Positions 16,218 through 24,062 are shown, counted from the stretch's first letter. The stretch is 64,000 bases of DNA from Neisseria dentiae (GCF_014055005.1 NZ_CP059570.1:2691931-2755930), one strand, 5' to 3'. The notes: generated by a model from the sequence alone, not told the origin. Made by a program: numbers and translations.

Positions 16218-16331
16218 ATGCGTGTACAACCTTCTGTAAAGAAAATTTGCCGTAACTGTAAGATTATTCGCCGTAATCGAGTAGTTCGTGTGATTTGTAC
16301 TGATCCCCGTCACAAGCAGCGTCAAGGCTAA
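16218..16331 (+). CDS. rpmJ: Ribosomal protein L36 (zinc-binding form)
   Basis: 37 residues: MRVQPSVKKICRNCKIIRRN then RVVRVICTDPRHKQRQG. Cys11, Cys14, Cys27 and His32 form the zinc site, so this is the zinc-dependent type. AAAGGAAATAAA precedes the ATG. No second, zinc-free copy occurs in the window. Confidence 0.96.
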   Translation: MRVQPSVKKICRNCKIIRRNRVVRVICTDPRHKQRQG

Positions 16332-16339
16332 CTGGTGTT

Positions 16340-16366
16340 TTGCCAAGCCTGATTTTGTGGTATAGT
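16340..16366 (+). promoter_or_regulatory. Internal promoter ahead of rpsM
   Basis: TATAGT at 16361-16366 is preceded by TGG, giving an extended -10, and by TTGCCA at 16340-16345 with a short 15-base spacer. It could start a separate alpha-operon transcript (rpsM to rplQ). The leader is only about 23 bases, too short for an E. coli-type S4-binding pseudoknot. Confidence 0.5.
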
Positions 16367-16395
16367 GACAAACTTTTGCCCTTAAAGGAAAAAAT

Positions 16396-16758
16396 ATGGC
16401 TCGTATTGCAGGGGTGAACATCCCTAATAATGCCCATATCGTAATTGGCCTACAGGCTATTTACGGTATTGGTTCTACTCGTGCTAAATTGATTTGTGAG
16501 GCTGCGAAAATCGAGCCGAGCACTAAAGTAAAAGATTTAGACGAGTCTCAATTGGAAGCCTTGCGTGAGCAAGTTTCCAAATATGAAGTAGAAGGTGATT
16601 TGCGTCGTGAAGTAACGATGAGCATCAAGCGTTTGATGGATATGGGCTGCTACCGCGGTTTCAGACATCGCCGCGGTTTGCCTTGTCGTGGCCAACGCAC
16701 GCGTACCAATGCCCGTACCCGCAAAGGTCCGCGCAAAGCGATTGCCGGTAAAAAATAA
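16396..16758 (+). CDS. rpsM: Ribosomal protein S13
   Basis: 120 residues; MARIAGVNIPNNAHIVIGLQ and the C-terminal RGQRTRTNARTRKGPRK. It bridges 30S head and 50S and contacts P-site tRNA through its basic tail. First gene of the alpha-type operon. Confidence 0.98.
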   Translation: MARIAGVNIPNNAHIVIGLQAIYGIGSTRAKLICEAAKIEPSTKVKDLDESQLEALREQVSKYEVEGDLRREVTMSIKRLMDMGCYRGFRHRRGLPCRGQRTRTNARTRKGPRKAIAGKK

Positions 16759-16776
16759 TTTTTAAGGATTTGATTG

Positions 16777-17172
16777 ATGGCTAAAGCAAACACAGCTTCA
16801 CGTGTACGCAAAAAAGTACGTAAAACCGTGAGTGAAGGTATTGTGCATGTTCATGCTTCTTTTAACAATACCATCATTACTATCACCGACCGTCAAGGCA
16901 ATGCATTGTCTTGGGCTACCTCAGGCGGCGCTGGTTTTAAAGGTTCGCGTAAAAGTACACCTTTTGCTGCTCAGGTAGCAGCAGAAGCCGCTGGTAAAGT
17001 TGCCCAAGAGTATGGCGTTAAAAATTTGGAAGTTCGTATCAAAGGCCCGGGTCCCGGCCGTGAATCTTCTGTTCGTGCGCTCAACGCTCTTGGTTTCAAG
17101 ATTACCAGCATTACCGACGTTACCCCGTTGCCCCATAACGGTTGCCGTCCGCCTAAGAAACGTCGTATTTAA
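16777..17172 (+). CDS. rpsK: Ribosomal protein S11
   Basis: 131 residues. The ATG at 16777, giving [16 protein letters not shown], is preferred to an in-frame TTG one codon upstream. [20 protein letters not shown] and the C-terminal [13 protein letters not shown] are invariant. Forms the 30S platform near the Shine-Dalgarno helix. Confidence 0.98.
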
Positions 17173-17191
17173 TATTGGAGTGATTTGAGAT

Positions 17192-17812
17192 ATGGCACGT
17201 TATATTGGCCCTAAATGTAAATTGGCCCGCCGCGAAGGTACAGATTTATTTTTAAAGAGCGCGCGCCGCTCTTTGGAATCTAAGTGCAAAATGGATTCTG
17301 CGCCCGGTCAGCATGGTGCTAAAAAGCCCCGTCTTTCCGATTATGGTTTGCAGTTGCGTGAGAAACAAAAAATCCGCCGTATTTATGGTGTTTTAGAGCG
17401 CCAGTTCCGTCGTTATTTCGCAGAAGCTGCGCGTCGTAAAGGCTCTACCGGCGAATTGTTGCTCCAGTTGTTGGAGTCGCGCTTGGATAATGTTGTATAC
17501 AGAATGGGTTTCGGCTCTACCCGTGCAGAAGCACGTCAGTTGGTATCGCACAAAGCTATTACTGTAAACGGTCAGGTAGTGAATATCCCTTCTTACCAAG
17601 TTAAGGCCGGCGATGTTGTTAGCGTTCGTGAAAAAGCTAAAAAACAAGTCCGCATTCAAGAAGCTTTGGGTTTGGCAACGCAAATCGGTTTGCCCAGCTG
17701 GGTTTCTGTCGACGCAAACAAAATGGAAGGCGTATTCAAAAATATGCCTGATCGCTCAGAATTGACTGGCGATATTAATGAACAGCTGGTGGTAGAGTTC
17801 TACTCTAAATAA
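17192..17812 (+). CDS. rpsD: Ribosomal protein S4
   Basis: 206 residues; N-terminal domain MARYIGPKCKLARREGTDLF and S4 RNA-binding domain (about 96-157). It nucleates 30S assembly and represses the alpha operon in E. coli. Only one N-terminal Cys is visible, so the zinc-free form. Confidence 0.98.
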   Translation: MARYIGPKCKLARREGTDLFLKSARRSLESKCKMDSAPGQHGAKKPRLSDYGLQLREKQKIRRIYGVLERQFRRYFAEAARRKGSTGELLLQLLESRLDNVVYRMGFGSTRAEARQLVSHKAITVNGQVVNIPSYQVKAGDVVSVREKAKKQVRIQEALGLATQIGLPSWVSVDANKMEGVFKNMPDRSELTGDINEQLVVEFYSK

Positions 17813-17838
17813 TTACTAGCTCAGTGAGGGACAGTTAA

Positions 17839-18825
17839 ATGCAAAACAGCACTTCCGAATTTTTGAAACCCCGTCAAATCGATGTGGATAACTTGTCTGC
17901 CACCCGTGCGAAAGTATCTATGCAGCCGTTTGAACGTGGTTTCGGTCATACCCTTGGTAATGCTTTGCGTCGTATCTTACTGTCATCCATGAACGGTTTT
18001 GCACCTACTGAAGTGGCTATTGCCGGTGTTTTGCACGAATATTCTACCGTTGACGGTGTTCAAGAAGATGTCGTTGATATTTTATTGAACCTGAAAGGTG
18101 TGGTTTTCAAACTGCATGGTCGTAGCCAAGTTCAGTTAACCTTGAAGAAGTCTGGAGCGGGTGCCGTGGTGGCAGGCGATATCAGCCTGCCTCACGATGT
18201 GGAAATCATCAATCCTGAGCACGTTATTTGCCATCTTTCCGACAACGGTCAGATTGAGATGGAAATTAAAGTGGAGCAGGGGCGGGGTTACCAGTCTGTT
18301 TCCGGCCGTCGGGTTATTCGCGATGAAAACCGACAAATCGGTGCAATTCAGTTGGATGCGAGCTTTTCGCCCATCAGCCGTGTTAGTTTTGAAGTTGAAC
18401 CTGCACGTGTAGAGCAGCGTACGGATTTGGATCGTTTGGTGTTAGATATCGAAACCGACGGTTCTATCGATCCGGAAGAGGCAGTTCGTAGTGCAGCGCG
18501 TATTTTGATTGACCAAATGTCTATTTTTGCCGATTTGCAAGGCACGCCGGTTGAAGAGGTTGAAGAAAAAGCGCCTCCTATCGACCCGATTCTGTTGCGC
18601 CCGGTAGATGATTTGGAATTGACAGTACGTTCGGCTAACTGCTTGAAAGCTGAAGATATTTATTATATTGGCGATTTGATTCAGCGTACCGAAACCGAAC
18701 TTTTGAAGACACCTAATTTGGGTAGGAAATCTTTGAATGAAATCAAAGAAGTTTTGGCTTCCAAAGGTTTGACGTTGGGTTCTAAGCTGGAAGCTTGGCC
18801 GCCGGTGGGCTTGGAAAAGCCGTAA
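17839..18825 (+). CDS. rpoA: RNA polymerase alpha subunit
   Basis: 328 residues. N-terminal dimerisation domain (about 1-230; GFGHTLGNALRRILLSSMNG), linker with KAPPIDPILLRPVDDLELTV, and C-terminal domain (about 250-320) with the UP-element/activator helix SANCLKAEDIYYIGDLIQRT and TPNLGRKSLNEIKEVL. Between rpsD and rplQ as usual. Confidence 0.98.
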   Translation: MQNSTSEFLKPRQIDVDNLSATRAKVSMQPFERGFGHTLGNALRRILLSSMNGFAPTEVAIAGVLHEYSTVDGVQEDVVDILLNLKGVVFKLHGRSQVQLTLKKSGAGAVVAGDISLPHDVEIINPEHVICHLSDNGQIEMEIKVEQGRGYQSVSGRRVIRDENRQIGAIQLDASFSPISRVSFEVEPARVEQRTDLDRLVLDIETDGSIDPEEAVRSAARILIDQMSIFADLQGTPVEEVEEKAPPIDPILLRPVDDLELTVRSANCLKAEDIYYIGDLIQRTETELLKTPNLGRKSLNEIKEVLASKGLTLGSKLEAWPPVGLEKP

Positions 18826-18850
18826 GTTTGAAGATTAAAGGATAAGTAAG

Positions 18851-19225
18851 ATGCGTCATCGTAATGGCAATCGTAAATTAAACCGTACCAGCAGCCACCG
18901 TGCTGCGATGCTGCGCAATATGGCCAATTCTTTATTGAGCCATGAAACCATCGTAACCACTTTGCCGAAGGCTAAAGAGTTGCGCCGTGTGGTGGAGCCC
19001 TTGATTACTTTGGGTAAAAAACCTTCGCTGGCAAACCGCCGCTTGGCATTCAACCGCACCCGTGACCGTGATGTGGTGGTAAAACTGTTCGATGAGTTGG
19101 GCCCGCGCTTTGCTGCCCGCAACGGCGGTTATATCCGTATTTTGAAATATGGTTTCCGCAAAGGCGATAATGCTCCGTTGGCATTGGTTGAGTTGGTGGA
19201 TAAAGCTGCTGAAGCAGCAGAATAA
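18851..19225 (+). CDS. rplQ: Ribosomal protein L17
   Basis: 124 residues; MRHRNGNRKLNRTSSHRAAM is conserved and the C-terminus ends in an acidic KAAEAAE. Near the tunnel exit of the 50S. Last gene of the block, followed by a strong terminator. Confidence 0.98.
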   Translation: MRHRNGNRKLNRTSSHRAAMLRNMANSLLSHETIVTTLPKAKELRRVVEPLITLGKKPSLANRRLAFNRTRDRDVVVKLFDELGPRFAARNGGYIRILKYGFRKGDNAPLALVELVDKAAEAAE

Positions 19226-19247
19226 TCCGGCAGTTTGATTCGAATTG

Positions 19248-19286
19248 AAACCGTATCCGGCTAAACCGGATACGGTTTTTATTTTT
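19248..19286 (+). terminator. Intrinsic terminator of the ribosomal block
   Basis: AAACCGTATCCGG (19248-19260), loop CTAAA, exact complement at 19266-19278, then TTATTTTT. A perfect 13-base stem followed by a T-run, 23 bases after rplQ. Confidence 0.92.
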
Positions 19287-19344
19287 GATGTCTTTGAAAG
19301 TATGTTAGGGCCGCTTGAAATATTCACTCACCGTTTATAAAGAT

Positions 19345-19704
19345 TGAGACCTTTGCAAAAAAACCAGTTCGAACTTGAAAACGTTTGTGTCTTGTCATCA
19401 GTTTCGCCAGTCCGCTGCGCTACCCCATGCAGGCGGGAATCCAGCCTTAAAACCATCAAGTGTTTTATAGTGGATTAAAATAAGAATGCCGAAGTAGGGT
19501 AAAACGATTCTTTAGCATATCGCCCAATTGCAAGTTTGAATGCAGTTATTTCATTTCGGAGTTTTTATTTGAATTCACTATATTTGAATAACTTGCAAAA
19601 AACGACTGGATTCCCGCCTGCATGGGGTAGCGCAGCGGACTGGCGAAGCTAATGACGATAATCGGATGTTTCAAACAGCCTAAACGAATATTGCAAAGGT
19701 CTCA
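19345..19704. repeat. Nested palindromic intergenic repeat interrupted by a small mobile element
   Basis: Outer arms TGAGACCTTTGCAA at 19345-19358 and its exact complement at 19691-19704. Inner arms 19403-19444 and 19606-19647 are a perfect 42-base inverted repeat (starting TTCGCCAGTCCGCTGCGCTA). The middle carries the 117-base element at 19466-19582. A related uninterrupted copy lies at 33785-33982, where the inner arms have decayed. Confidence 0.8.
19466..19582. mobile_element. MITE-like element with TATAGTG ends, TA target duplication
   Basis: It starts TATAGTGGATTAAAATAAG and, read from the other end, starts TATAGTGAATTCAAATAAA; the imperfect terminal repeats extend about 30 bases. No coding capacity. 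The ends resemble Correia/NEMIS elements (TATAGTGGATTAA) but the interior does not. The host repeat at 33785-33982 reads straight across the same point with a single TA (33890-33891), which shows the inserted length is 115 bases with TA duplicated. Confidence 0.75.
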
Positions 19705-19891
19705 GGTTGATTGACTATAAATAGAAACGGATCGGTATGTTTTTTCGGTTTAATGAAGAAACGGAGGGGTAGGTGATAATTTGTTTTGATGCGAAAGCAA
19801 ACGCATTGGTCGGGCGTATTCAAACGGCTATGGCTCCCTGCTATTAAAGCTCCGGGCGGCATCACTTCTTACGCAGATGGCCATTTATCGC

Positions 19892-19920
19892 TTGCATTCT
19901 TTTTAGAAATTACATAATAT
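19892..19920 (+). promoter_or_regulatory. Promoter of the thiM-thiD transcript
   Basis: TTGCAT (19892-19897), 17-base spacer, TAATAT (19915-19920). The expected start, near 19927, coincides with the first bases of the riboswitch. Confidence 0.65.
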
Positions 19921-19927
19921 TCATTTG

Positions 19928-20010
19928 CTTAGTCGGGGTGCTGTCGTGATGGACGGCTGAGATGATACCCGTGAACCTGATACAGTTAATACTGGCGTAG
20001 GAAACTAAAA
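19928..20010 (+). promoter_or_regulatory. TPP riboswitch (THI element)
   Basis: The conserved THI-box blocks are all present: TCGGGGTGCT near 19933, GGCTGAGATGATACCCGTGA near 19954, and ACCTGATACAGTTAATACTGG followed by CGTAGGAAACTA. The closing stem TTAGT/ACTAA brackets the aptamer. It binds thiamine pyrophosphate; the terminator at 20041-20089 is the likely off state, so thiM-thiD should be switched off when thiamine is plentiful. Confidence 0.95.
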
Positions 20011-20040
20011 TGGCAGCCATCTGTTTGGGAATTGATTTGA

Positions 20041-20089
20041 AAACCGCAACCGATGCCGTTTGAAACGGTATCCGGTTGCGGTTTTTTGT
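20041..20089 (+). terminator. Terminator of the TPP riboswitch expression platform
   Basis: AAACCGCAACCG (20041-20052) pairs with CGGTTGCGGTTT ending near 20084, with an inner stem CCGTTT/AAACGG, followed by T6. Its position between aptamer and ribosome binding site fits transcriptional attenuation. Confidence 0.85.
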
Positions 20090-20134
20090 TTTCCTATGCG
20101 TTTTATTGTTAGAGCCAAAGGAGGAGCTTATACC

Positions 20135-20950
20135 ATGCAATTTCATTATTTGGCCGAAGTGCGCAGTAAAAATCCGTTGATTCACAATATTACCAATATC
20201 GTTGCTGCCCATTTTTCTGCAAACGGTTTGCTGGCGGTGGGCGCGTCGCCGATTATGGCCGACAGTGTGGAAGAAATGGAGGAATTGGCTGCATTAAGTT
20301 CTGCCTTGGTGTTGAATATCGGCACGTTGGATGCCGATAAGATACAGGCGATGTTGGTTGCCGGCCGTTCGGCCAACCGGGCCGGCGTGCCGGTGGTGTT
20401 GGATCCGGTGGGCGTTGGCGCCACGGCATTTCGGCGGGATACTGTTCAAACTTTGTTGCAGGAGATCCGTTTGGCGGCGATTCGCGGTAATGCGGGAGAA
20501 ATGGCGCAGCTTGCAGGAGTGGCTTGGTCGGCCAAAGGCGTGGACGCGGGCAGCGGAGCGGCCGATGTGGGGGCGATTACGGCGGCTGTTGCGCGCCGTT
20601 ATGAAACGGTTGCCGTGGTGAGCGGCGAAACCGACTATGTTTCAGACGGCCTGAAACTGGCGGTATTAAACAACGGTACGCCTTTGCTGCCCAGCATCAC
20701 CACATCCGGTTGCCTGCTCAGCGCGGTATGCGGCGCATTTTTGGCCGTGGCGCCCGCAAACGATTATCTGGCGGCGGCAATTGAGGCCTGCACGGCATAC
20801 GGTGTGGCGGCAGAGCGGGCAGCCGCAGGGTTGCAGAACACGCAGCACGGCACGTTTATGATCCGCTTTATCGACAGCTTGGCCGCAGTAACAACAGAAC
20901 AGGTTGCCGCCGCAGCCAAAGTGCGGTGGGCAGATATAGAGGCCGTCTGA
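20135..20950 (+). CDS. thiM: Hydroxyethylthiazole kinase ThiM
   Basis: 271 residues. It phosphorylates the thiazole alcohol in thiamine salvage. NPLIHNITNIVAAHFSANGL, PVVLDPVGVGATAFRR and TTSGCLLSAVCGAFLAV are family motifs, the last holding the anion-hole/catalytic Cys region. The ATG at 20135 follows a strong AAAGGAGGAG at 20117-20126; an upstream in-frame start at 20060 lies inside the riboswitch terminator and is rejected. The stop codon TGA at 20948-20950 is part of an uptake sequence. Confidence 0.96.
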   Translation: MQFHYLAEVRSKNPLIHNITNIVAAHFSANGLLAVGASPIMADSVEEMEELAALSSALVLNIGTLDADKIQAMLVAGRSANRAGVPVVLDPVGVGATAFRRDTVQTLLQEIRLAAIRGNAGEMAQLAGVAWSAKGVDAGSGAADVGAITAAVARRYETVAVVSGETDYVSDGLKLAVLNNGTPLLPSITTSGCLLSAVCGAFLAVAPANDYLAAAIEACTAYGVAAERAAAGLQNTQHGTFMIRFIDSLAAVTTEQVAAAAKVRWADIEAV

Positions 20951-20979
20951 AAAGTCTGAAAAAAGTGTTCAGACGGCCT
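20940..20979. terminator. Inverted uptake-sequence pair between thiM and thiD
   Basis: AGGCCGTCTGAA at 20940-20951 and its complement at 20968-20979. The first copy supplies the thiM stop codon. If it terminates, it would reduce thiD expression relative to thiM. Confidence 0.5.
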
Positions 20980-21036
20980 TCATTATATCTGCACAATCTT
21001 AATCAACGGGAACAGCCACAGAAACAGGAGAACATC

Positions 21037-21843
21037 ATGAACCAGATTGCACAAGTCCTAACCATTGCCGGCTCGGATTCTGGCGGCGGTGCGGGCATAC
21101 AGGCCGATTTGAAAACCTTTCAGATGCGCAGCGTGTTCGGTGCCAGCGTGATTACCGCCGTTACCGCACAGAACACCTTGGGCGTGAGTCATATCCACAC
21201 GCTGCCGTTGGATTCGATACGCGCACAAATCCGTGCGGTGGCAGAAGATTTTTCGATTTCGGCATGCAAAATCGGCATGCTCGGCACGGCTGAAATTACC
21301 GAGTGCGTGGCAGAAATGCTGCGCAACAGACCCTTCGGCCGACTGGTGCTCGACCCCGTGATGATTGCCAAAGGCGGTGCGCCGCTGTTGCAGTCTGATG
21401 CGGTTGCCGCCTTAAAACGCAGCCTGCTGCCGCTGGCCGACGTGGTAACGCCCAATCTGCCGGAGGCGGAAGCATTAACCGGCATCAGCATCAGCAGCGA
21501 TGCCGATACAGAACGTGCCGCACGCTTATTGCAGGAAGCAGGCGCACAAAACGTGGTGATTAAAGGCGGCCATAGCGGCCAATCGCAGAGCAGCGTCTGC
21601 CGCGATTGGGTGTTTACCCCCGACGCGCATTTTGCCTTGGAAAGCCCGCGTATGCCGACACCGCATACCCACGGCACCGGTTGTACTTTCGCTGCCTGCA
21701 TCACGGCGGAACTGGCCAAAGGGGCGGACATCGAAACCGCCGTCAAGCTGGCGAAGCAATTTATCACCGCCGCCATCAGCCAACCGCTGAATATCGGGCA
21801 CGGGCACGGGCCGGTTAACCATTGGGCTTTTCAGACGGCTTGA
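21037..21843 (+). CDS. thiD: Hydroxymethylpyrimidine/phosphomethylpyrimidine kinase ThiD
   Basis: 268 residues. It phosphorylates HMP and HMP-P in thiamine synthesis. ITIAGSD-type start (VLTIAGSDSGGGAGIQADLK), VLDPVMIAKGG and PHTHGTGCTFAACITAELAK are the ribokinase-fold ATP and catalytic motifs. The ATG at 21037 follows CAGGAG. The C-terminus WAFQTA is encoded by an inverted uptake sequence, which therefore adds FQTA to the protein. Paired with thiM downstream of the TPP riboswitch. Confidence 0.96.
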   Translation: MNQIAQVLTIAGSDSGGGAGIQADLKTFQMRSVFGASVITAVTAQNTLGVSHIHTLPLDSIRAQIRAVAEDFSISACKIGMLGTAEITECVAEMLRNRPFGRLVLDPVMIAKGGAPLLQSDAVAALKRSLLPLADVVTPNLPEAEALTGISISSDADTERAARLLQEAGAQNVVIKGGHSGQSQSSVCRDWVFTPDAHFALESPRMPTPHTHGTGCTFAACITAELAKGADIETAVKLAKQFITAAISQPLNIGHGHGPVNHWAFQTA

Positions 21844-21876
21844 ATTTCCGGCCGACAAGCATTGCTGATGTGTGGC

Positions 21877-22028
21877 TATAGTGGATTAAATCACTTCGAA
21901 ACCAGGAAGCAAGCTAGCAGTACGGAGTCGATTCTGTTGCCGGTTTGATGGCTTACAAACAAAATCTTTTTTCGAAATAGATGTCGTCATCATAATCCAC
22001 AAGGCATGAGATTATCCTGCCATCACTC
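21877..22028. mobile_element. Left flank of a decayed insertion sequence, Correia-like end
   Basis: TATAGTGGATTAAATCACTT at 21877 matches the Correia/NEMIS-type end seen at 19466. The following 130 bases have no coding content and lead to the transposase remnant. It is unclear whether this end belongs to the IS or to a separate small element. Confidence 0.4.
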
Positions 22029-22660
22029 ATGAAACAACCTGCCCACCGTTGCCACGACCTCATCGACCGTCACTGGCGCTTTATCGAAGCCCGCCTGCTC
22101 GGATGCAAGGCAGCCGGGGCGGTCAAGCAGTAGATAACAGGCGATTCATCAATACCATTTTCTGGATACTGCGTACCGGCGCACACTGGCGGAACCTGCC
22201 GCTCGATTACGGCGGCTGGATCAACATCCACCATCGCTTCATCTGTTGGTACAACAAAGGCATTTGGACGAAACTGGTGCTCATCCTTTCGGGAGAACAA
22301 AGATATGAAGTGATTGATGCCACTCATATCTAAAGTTCATCTCCATACGACGGGAGTCACAGGCGGCAATGAAGGCATGGGCCTCATAAAAAGGGGGGGG
22401 GGCTGAATACCAAGCTGTATTTAGCGGTGGACGTCCATGGGGTGCCGGTAAAATTCGTGTTAAGCGAAGGCGGTGCGGCAGATTGTCTGTTTGTCGAAAC
22501 GCTGACTGCGATACGGCCGCCGACTGTACCGTTACTGTCACTTGGTAGAAAACCGCTTTTTTGGATTTTAAACGTTGGCGGAGCATTGCTACACATTATG
22601 CGAAGAGATTGGCTTCATTTGCTGTGGAAATAGAAATTCGGATCATTTTCAAGCGGCAAC
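22029..22660 (+). pseudogene. IS5-family transposase, frameshifted and internally deleted
   Basis: Fragments of one transposase in successive frames: MKQPAHRCHDLIDRHWRFIE (22029-22133, stop TAG), then VDNRRFINTIFWILRTGAHW to YEVIDATHI (to 22333, stop TAA), then KVHLHTTGVTGG and LNTKLYLAVDVHGVPVKFVL, and finally FKRWRSIATHYAKRLASF in another frame. The region between the last two pieces, including the catalytic acidic residues, is shortened. A run of ten G at 22393-22402 lies at the conserved KGGLNTK position. At least three frame changes make it non-functional. Confidence 0.85.
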
Positions 22661-22681
22661 CGTTTCCGTTTTGCCAAGGTT

Positions 22682-23539
22682 TCAAGCCTTGTCGTGCAGT
22701 TCGGCTGCATGGAGCGTGTTTTCCAGCAACGTGGCAATCGTCATCGGGCCGACGCCGCCGGGCACGGGCGTAACCATCGAGGCGCGCTCTTTGGCCACAT
22801 CGAATTCCACATCGCCGCACAATTTGCCGTTATCCAAACGGTTGATGCCCACATCGATAACCACCGCACCGGGTTTGATCCATTCGCCTTTCACGAAGTT
22901 CGGAATGCCCACGCCGGCCACCACGATATCGGCGGCGGCCACTTCGTCGGCAAGGTTTTGGGTTTTGCTGTGGCAGATGGTTACGGTGGCGCGCGCCAGC
23001 AGAAGCTCCAGCATTTGCGGGCGACCCACGATATTCGATGCGCCCACCACCACGGCTTTTTTACCTTCGGGGTTGATGCCGTAGGCTTCGAGCAGGGTCA
23101 TCACGCCTTTGGGGGTGCAGGGGCGCATCAGCGGCATTTTTACCACCAGGCGGCCAACGTTGTAGGGATGGAAGCCGTCCACGTCTTTATGGGGCAGAAT
23201 GCGCTCGAGCACGGCTTGGCTGTCGATTTGCTTGGGCAGCGGCAGCTGCACCAAAATGCCGTCCACATCGGGGTTGGCGTTCAAACTGTCAACCAATTGC
23301 AATAAGTCTTCCTGCGAAGTTTCTGCCGGCAGCTCGTAAGAGAGCGATTTGAAGCCCACTTTTTCACACGCCAGTTTTTTGTTGCGCACATAAACCGCGC
23401 TGGCCGGGTCGTCGCCAACCAGCACCACGGCCAGGCAGGGCGTGCGCAAACCGGCGGCGCGGCGCGCGGCGGTTTCTTGGGCGACTTTTTCTAAACGTTG
23501 CTGGGAAATTTCTTTGCCGTTAATCAGTTGGGCAGTCAT
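22682..23539 (-). CDS. folD: Bifunctional methylenetetrahydrofolate dehydrogenase/cyclohydrolase FolD
   Basis: 285 residues. It converts 5,10-methylene-THF to 10-formyl-THF using NADP. Lys54 of YVRNKK is the cyclohydrolase catalytic lysine; GILVQLPLP, KDVDGFHPYN, VVVGASNIVGRP and TPVPGGVGPMT are diagnostic. Single gene, with the IS remnant beyond its 3' end and the tRNA cluster divergent on the other side. Confidence 0.97.
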   Translation of the reverse strand: MTAQLINGKEISQQRLEKVAQETAARRAAGLRTPCLAVVLVGDDPASAVYVRNKKLACEKVGFKSLSYELPAETSQEDLLQLVDSLNANPDVDGILVQLPLPKQIDSQAVLERILPHKDVDGFHPYNVGRLVVKMPLMRPCTPKGVMTLLEAYGINPEGKKAVVVGASNIVGRPQMLELLLARATVTICHSKTQNLADEVAAADIVVAGVGIPNFVKGEWIKPGAVVIDVGINRLDNGKLCGDVEFDVAKERASMVTPVPGGVGPMTIATLLENTLHAAELHDKA

Positions 23540-23718
23540 GACGGAGGTATCCTTTGCTGGCAGGGAATGGGTGAAGAGCGCGGATTATCGCATTTTCGGC
23601 GCAGGTTTTCACTTGTTTTCTGAAGTTTTTGCCGGTCGGCGGCACGGCTAAGCGTCCTAAATCATAAAGCAAATGAAACAGATAGCATAAGCGTAAAGCT
23701 TTTTGCCGGCGGCAGGGC

Positions 23719-23747
23719 TTGACGTTTGCCGTGCCTCTCGGTATAGT
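23719..23747 (+). promoter_or_regulatory. Promoter of the tRNA Pro-Arg-His cluster
   Basis: TTGACG (23719-23724), 17-base spacer, TATAGT (23742-23747), 14 bases before the first tRNA. This is a near-consensus promoter with a GC-rich start region typical of stable RNA. Confidence 0.75.
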
Positions 23748-23760
23748 TCGTCTTTCTCGT

Positions 23761-23838
23761 CGGGGCGTAGCGCAGTCTGGTTAGCGCACCTGTTTTGGGA
23801 ACAGGGGGTCGTGAGTTCGAATCCCACCGCCCCGACCA
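23761..23838 (+). tRNA. tRNA-Pro (TGG)
   Basis: Acceptor arms CGGGGCG and CGCCCCG pair fully; anticodon stem CCTGT/ACAGG with loop TTTGGGA gives TGG; TTCGAAT T-loop; CCA encoded. Confidence 0.95.
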
Positions 23839-23881
23839 GGTCCCGAAACAAACAAGCCCGATAAGGCGCGAACACCGCAAC

Positions 23882-23958
23882 GCGCCCGTAGCTCAACCGG
23901 ATAGAGCACCCGCCTTCTAAGCGGGCGGTTACAGGTTCGATTCCTGTCGGGCGTGCCA
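23882..23958 (+). tRNA. tRNA-Arg (TCT)
   Basis: Acceptor GCGCCCG with CGGGCGT; anticodon stem CCCGC/GCGGG with loop CTTCTAA gives TCT; TTCGATT T-loop; CCA encoded. Confidence 0.95.
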
Positions 23959-23978
23959 GAACAGACAAGTTTTCTTGC

Positions 23979-24055
23979 GGTGGCTGTAGCTCAGTTGGTA
24001 GAGCCCCGGATTGTGATTCCGGTTGTCGTGGGTTCGAGCCCCATCAGCCACCCCA
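23979..24055 (+). tRNA. tRNA-His (GTG)
   Basis: Acceptor GTGGCTG with CAGCCAC, plus the histidine-specific extra G at 23979 opposite the discriminator C. Anticodon stem CCGGA/TCCGG with loop TTGTGAT gives GTG. CCA encoded. Confidence 0.95.
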
Positions 24056-24062
24056 AATCCCG

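Larger units (their letters stand above)
19226..20134. other. Long non-coding stretch rplQ to thiM
   Basis: 909 bases with no supported gene. In order: ribosomal terminator, nested repeat with mobile element, about 170 bases with no visible signal (19705-19890), thiM promoter, TPP riboswitch and its terminator. Confidence 0.7.

Noticed and set aside
16367..16395. S4-binding autoregulatory leader before rpsM
   Set aside because: Only about 25-30 bases separate promoter and start codon; no pseudoknot of the E. coli kind can form.
20060..20134. N-terminal extension of ThiM beginning inside the riboswitch terminator
   Set aside because: No ATG-associated ribosome binding site; the strong AAAGGAGGAG directs the start at 20135 and matches normal ThiM length.
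22393..22402. G10 run as a phase-variation switch
   Set aside because: It lies in a transposase already broken by other frameshifts, so switching would have no effect.
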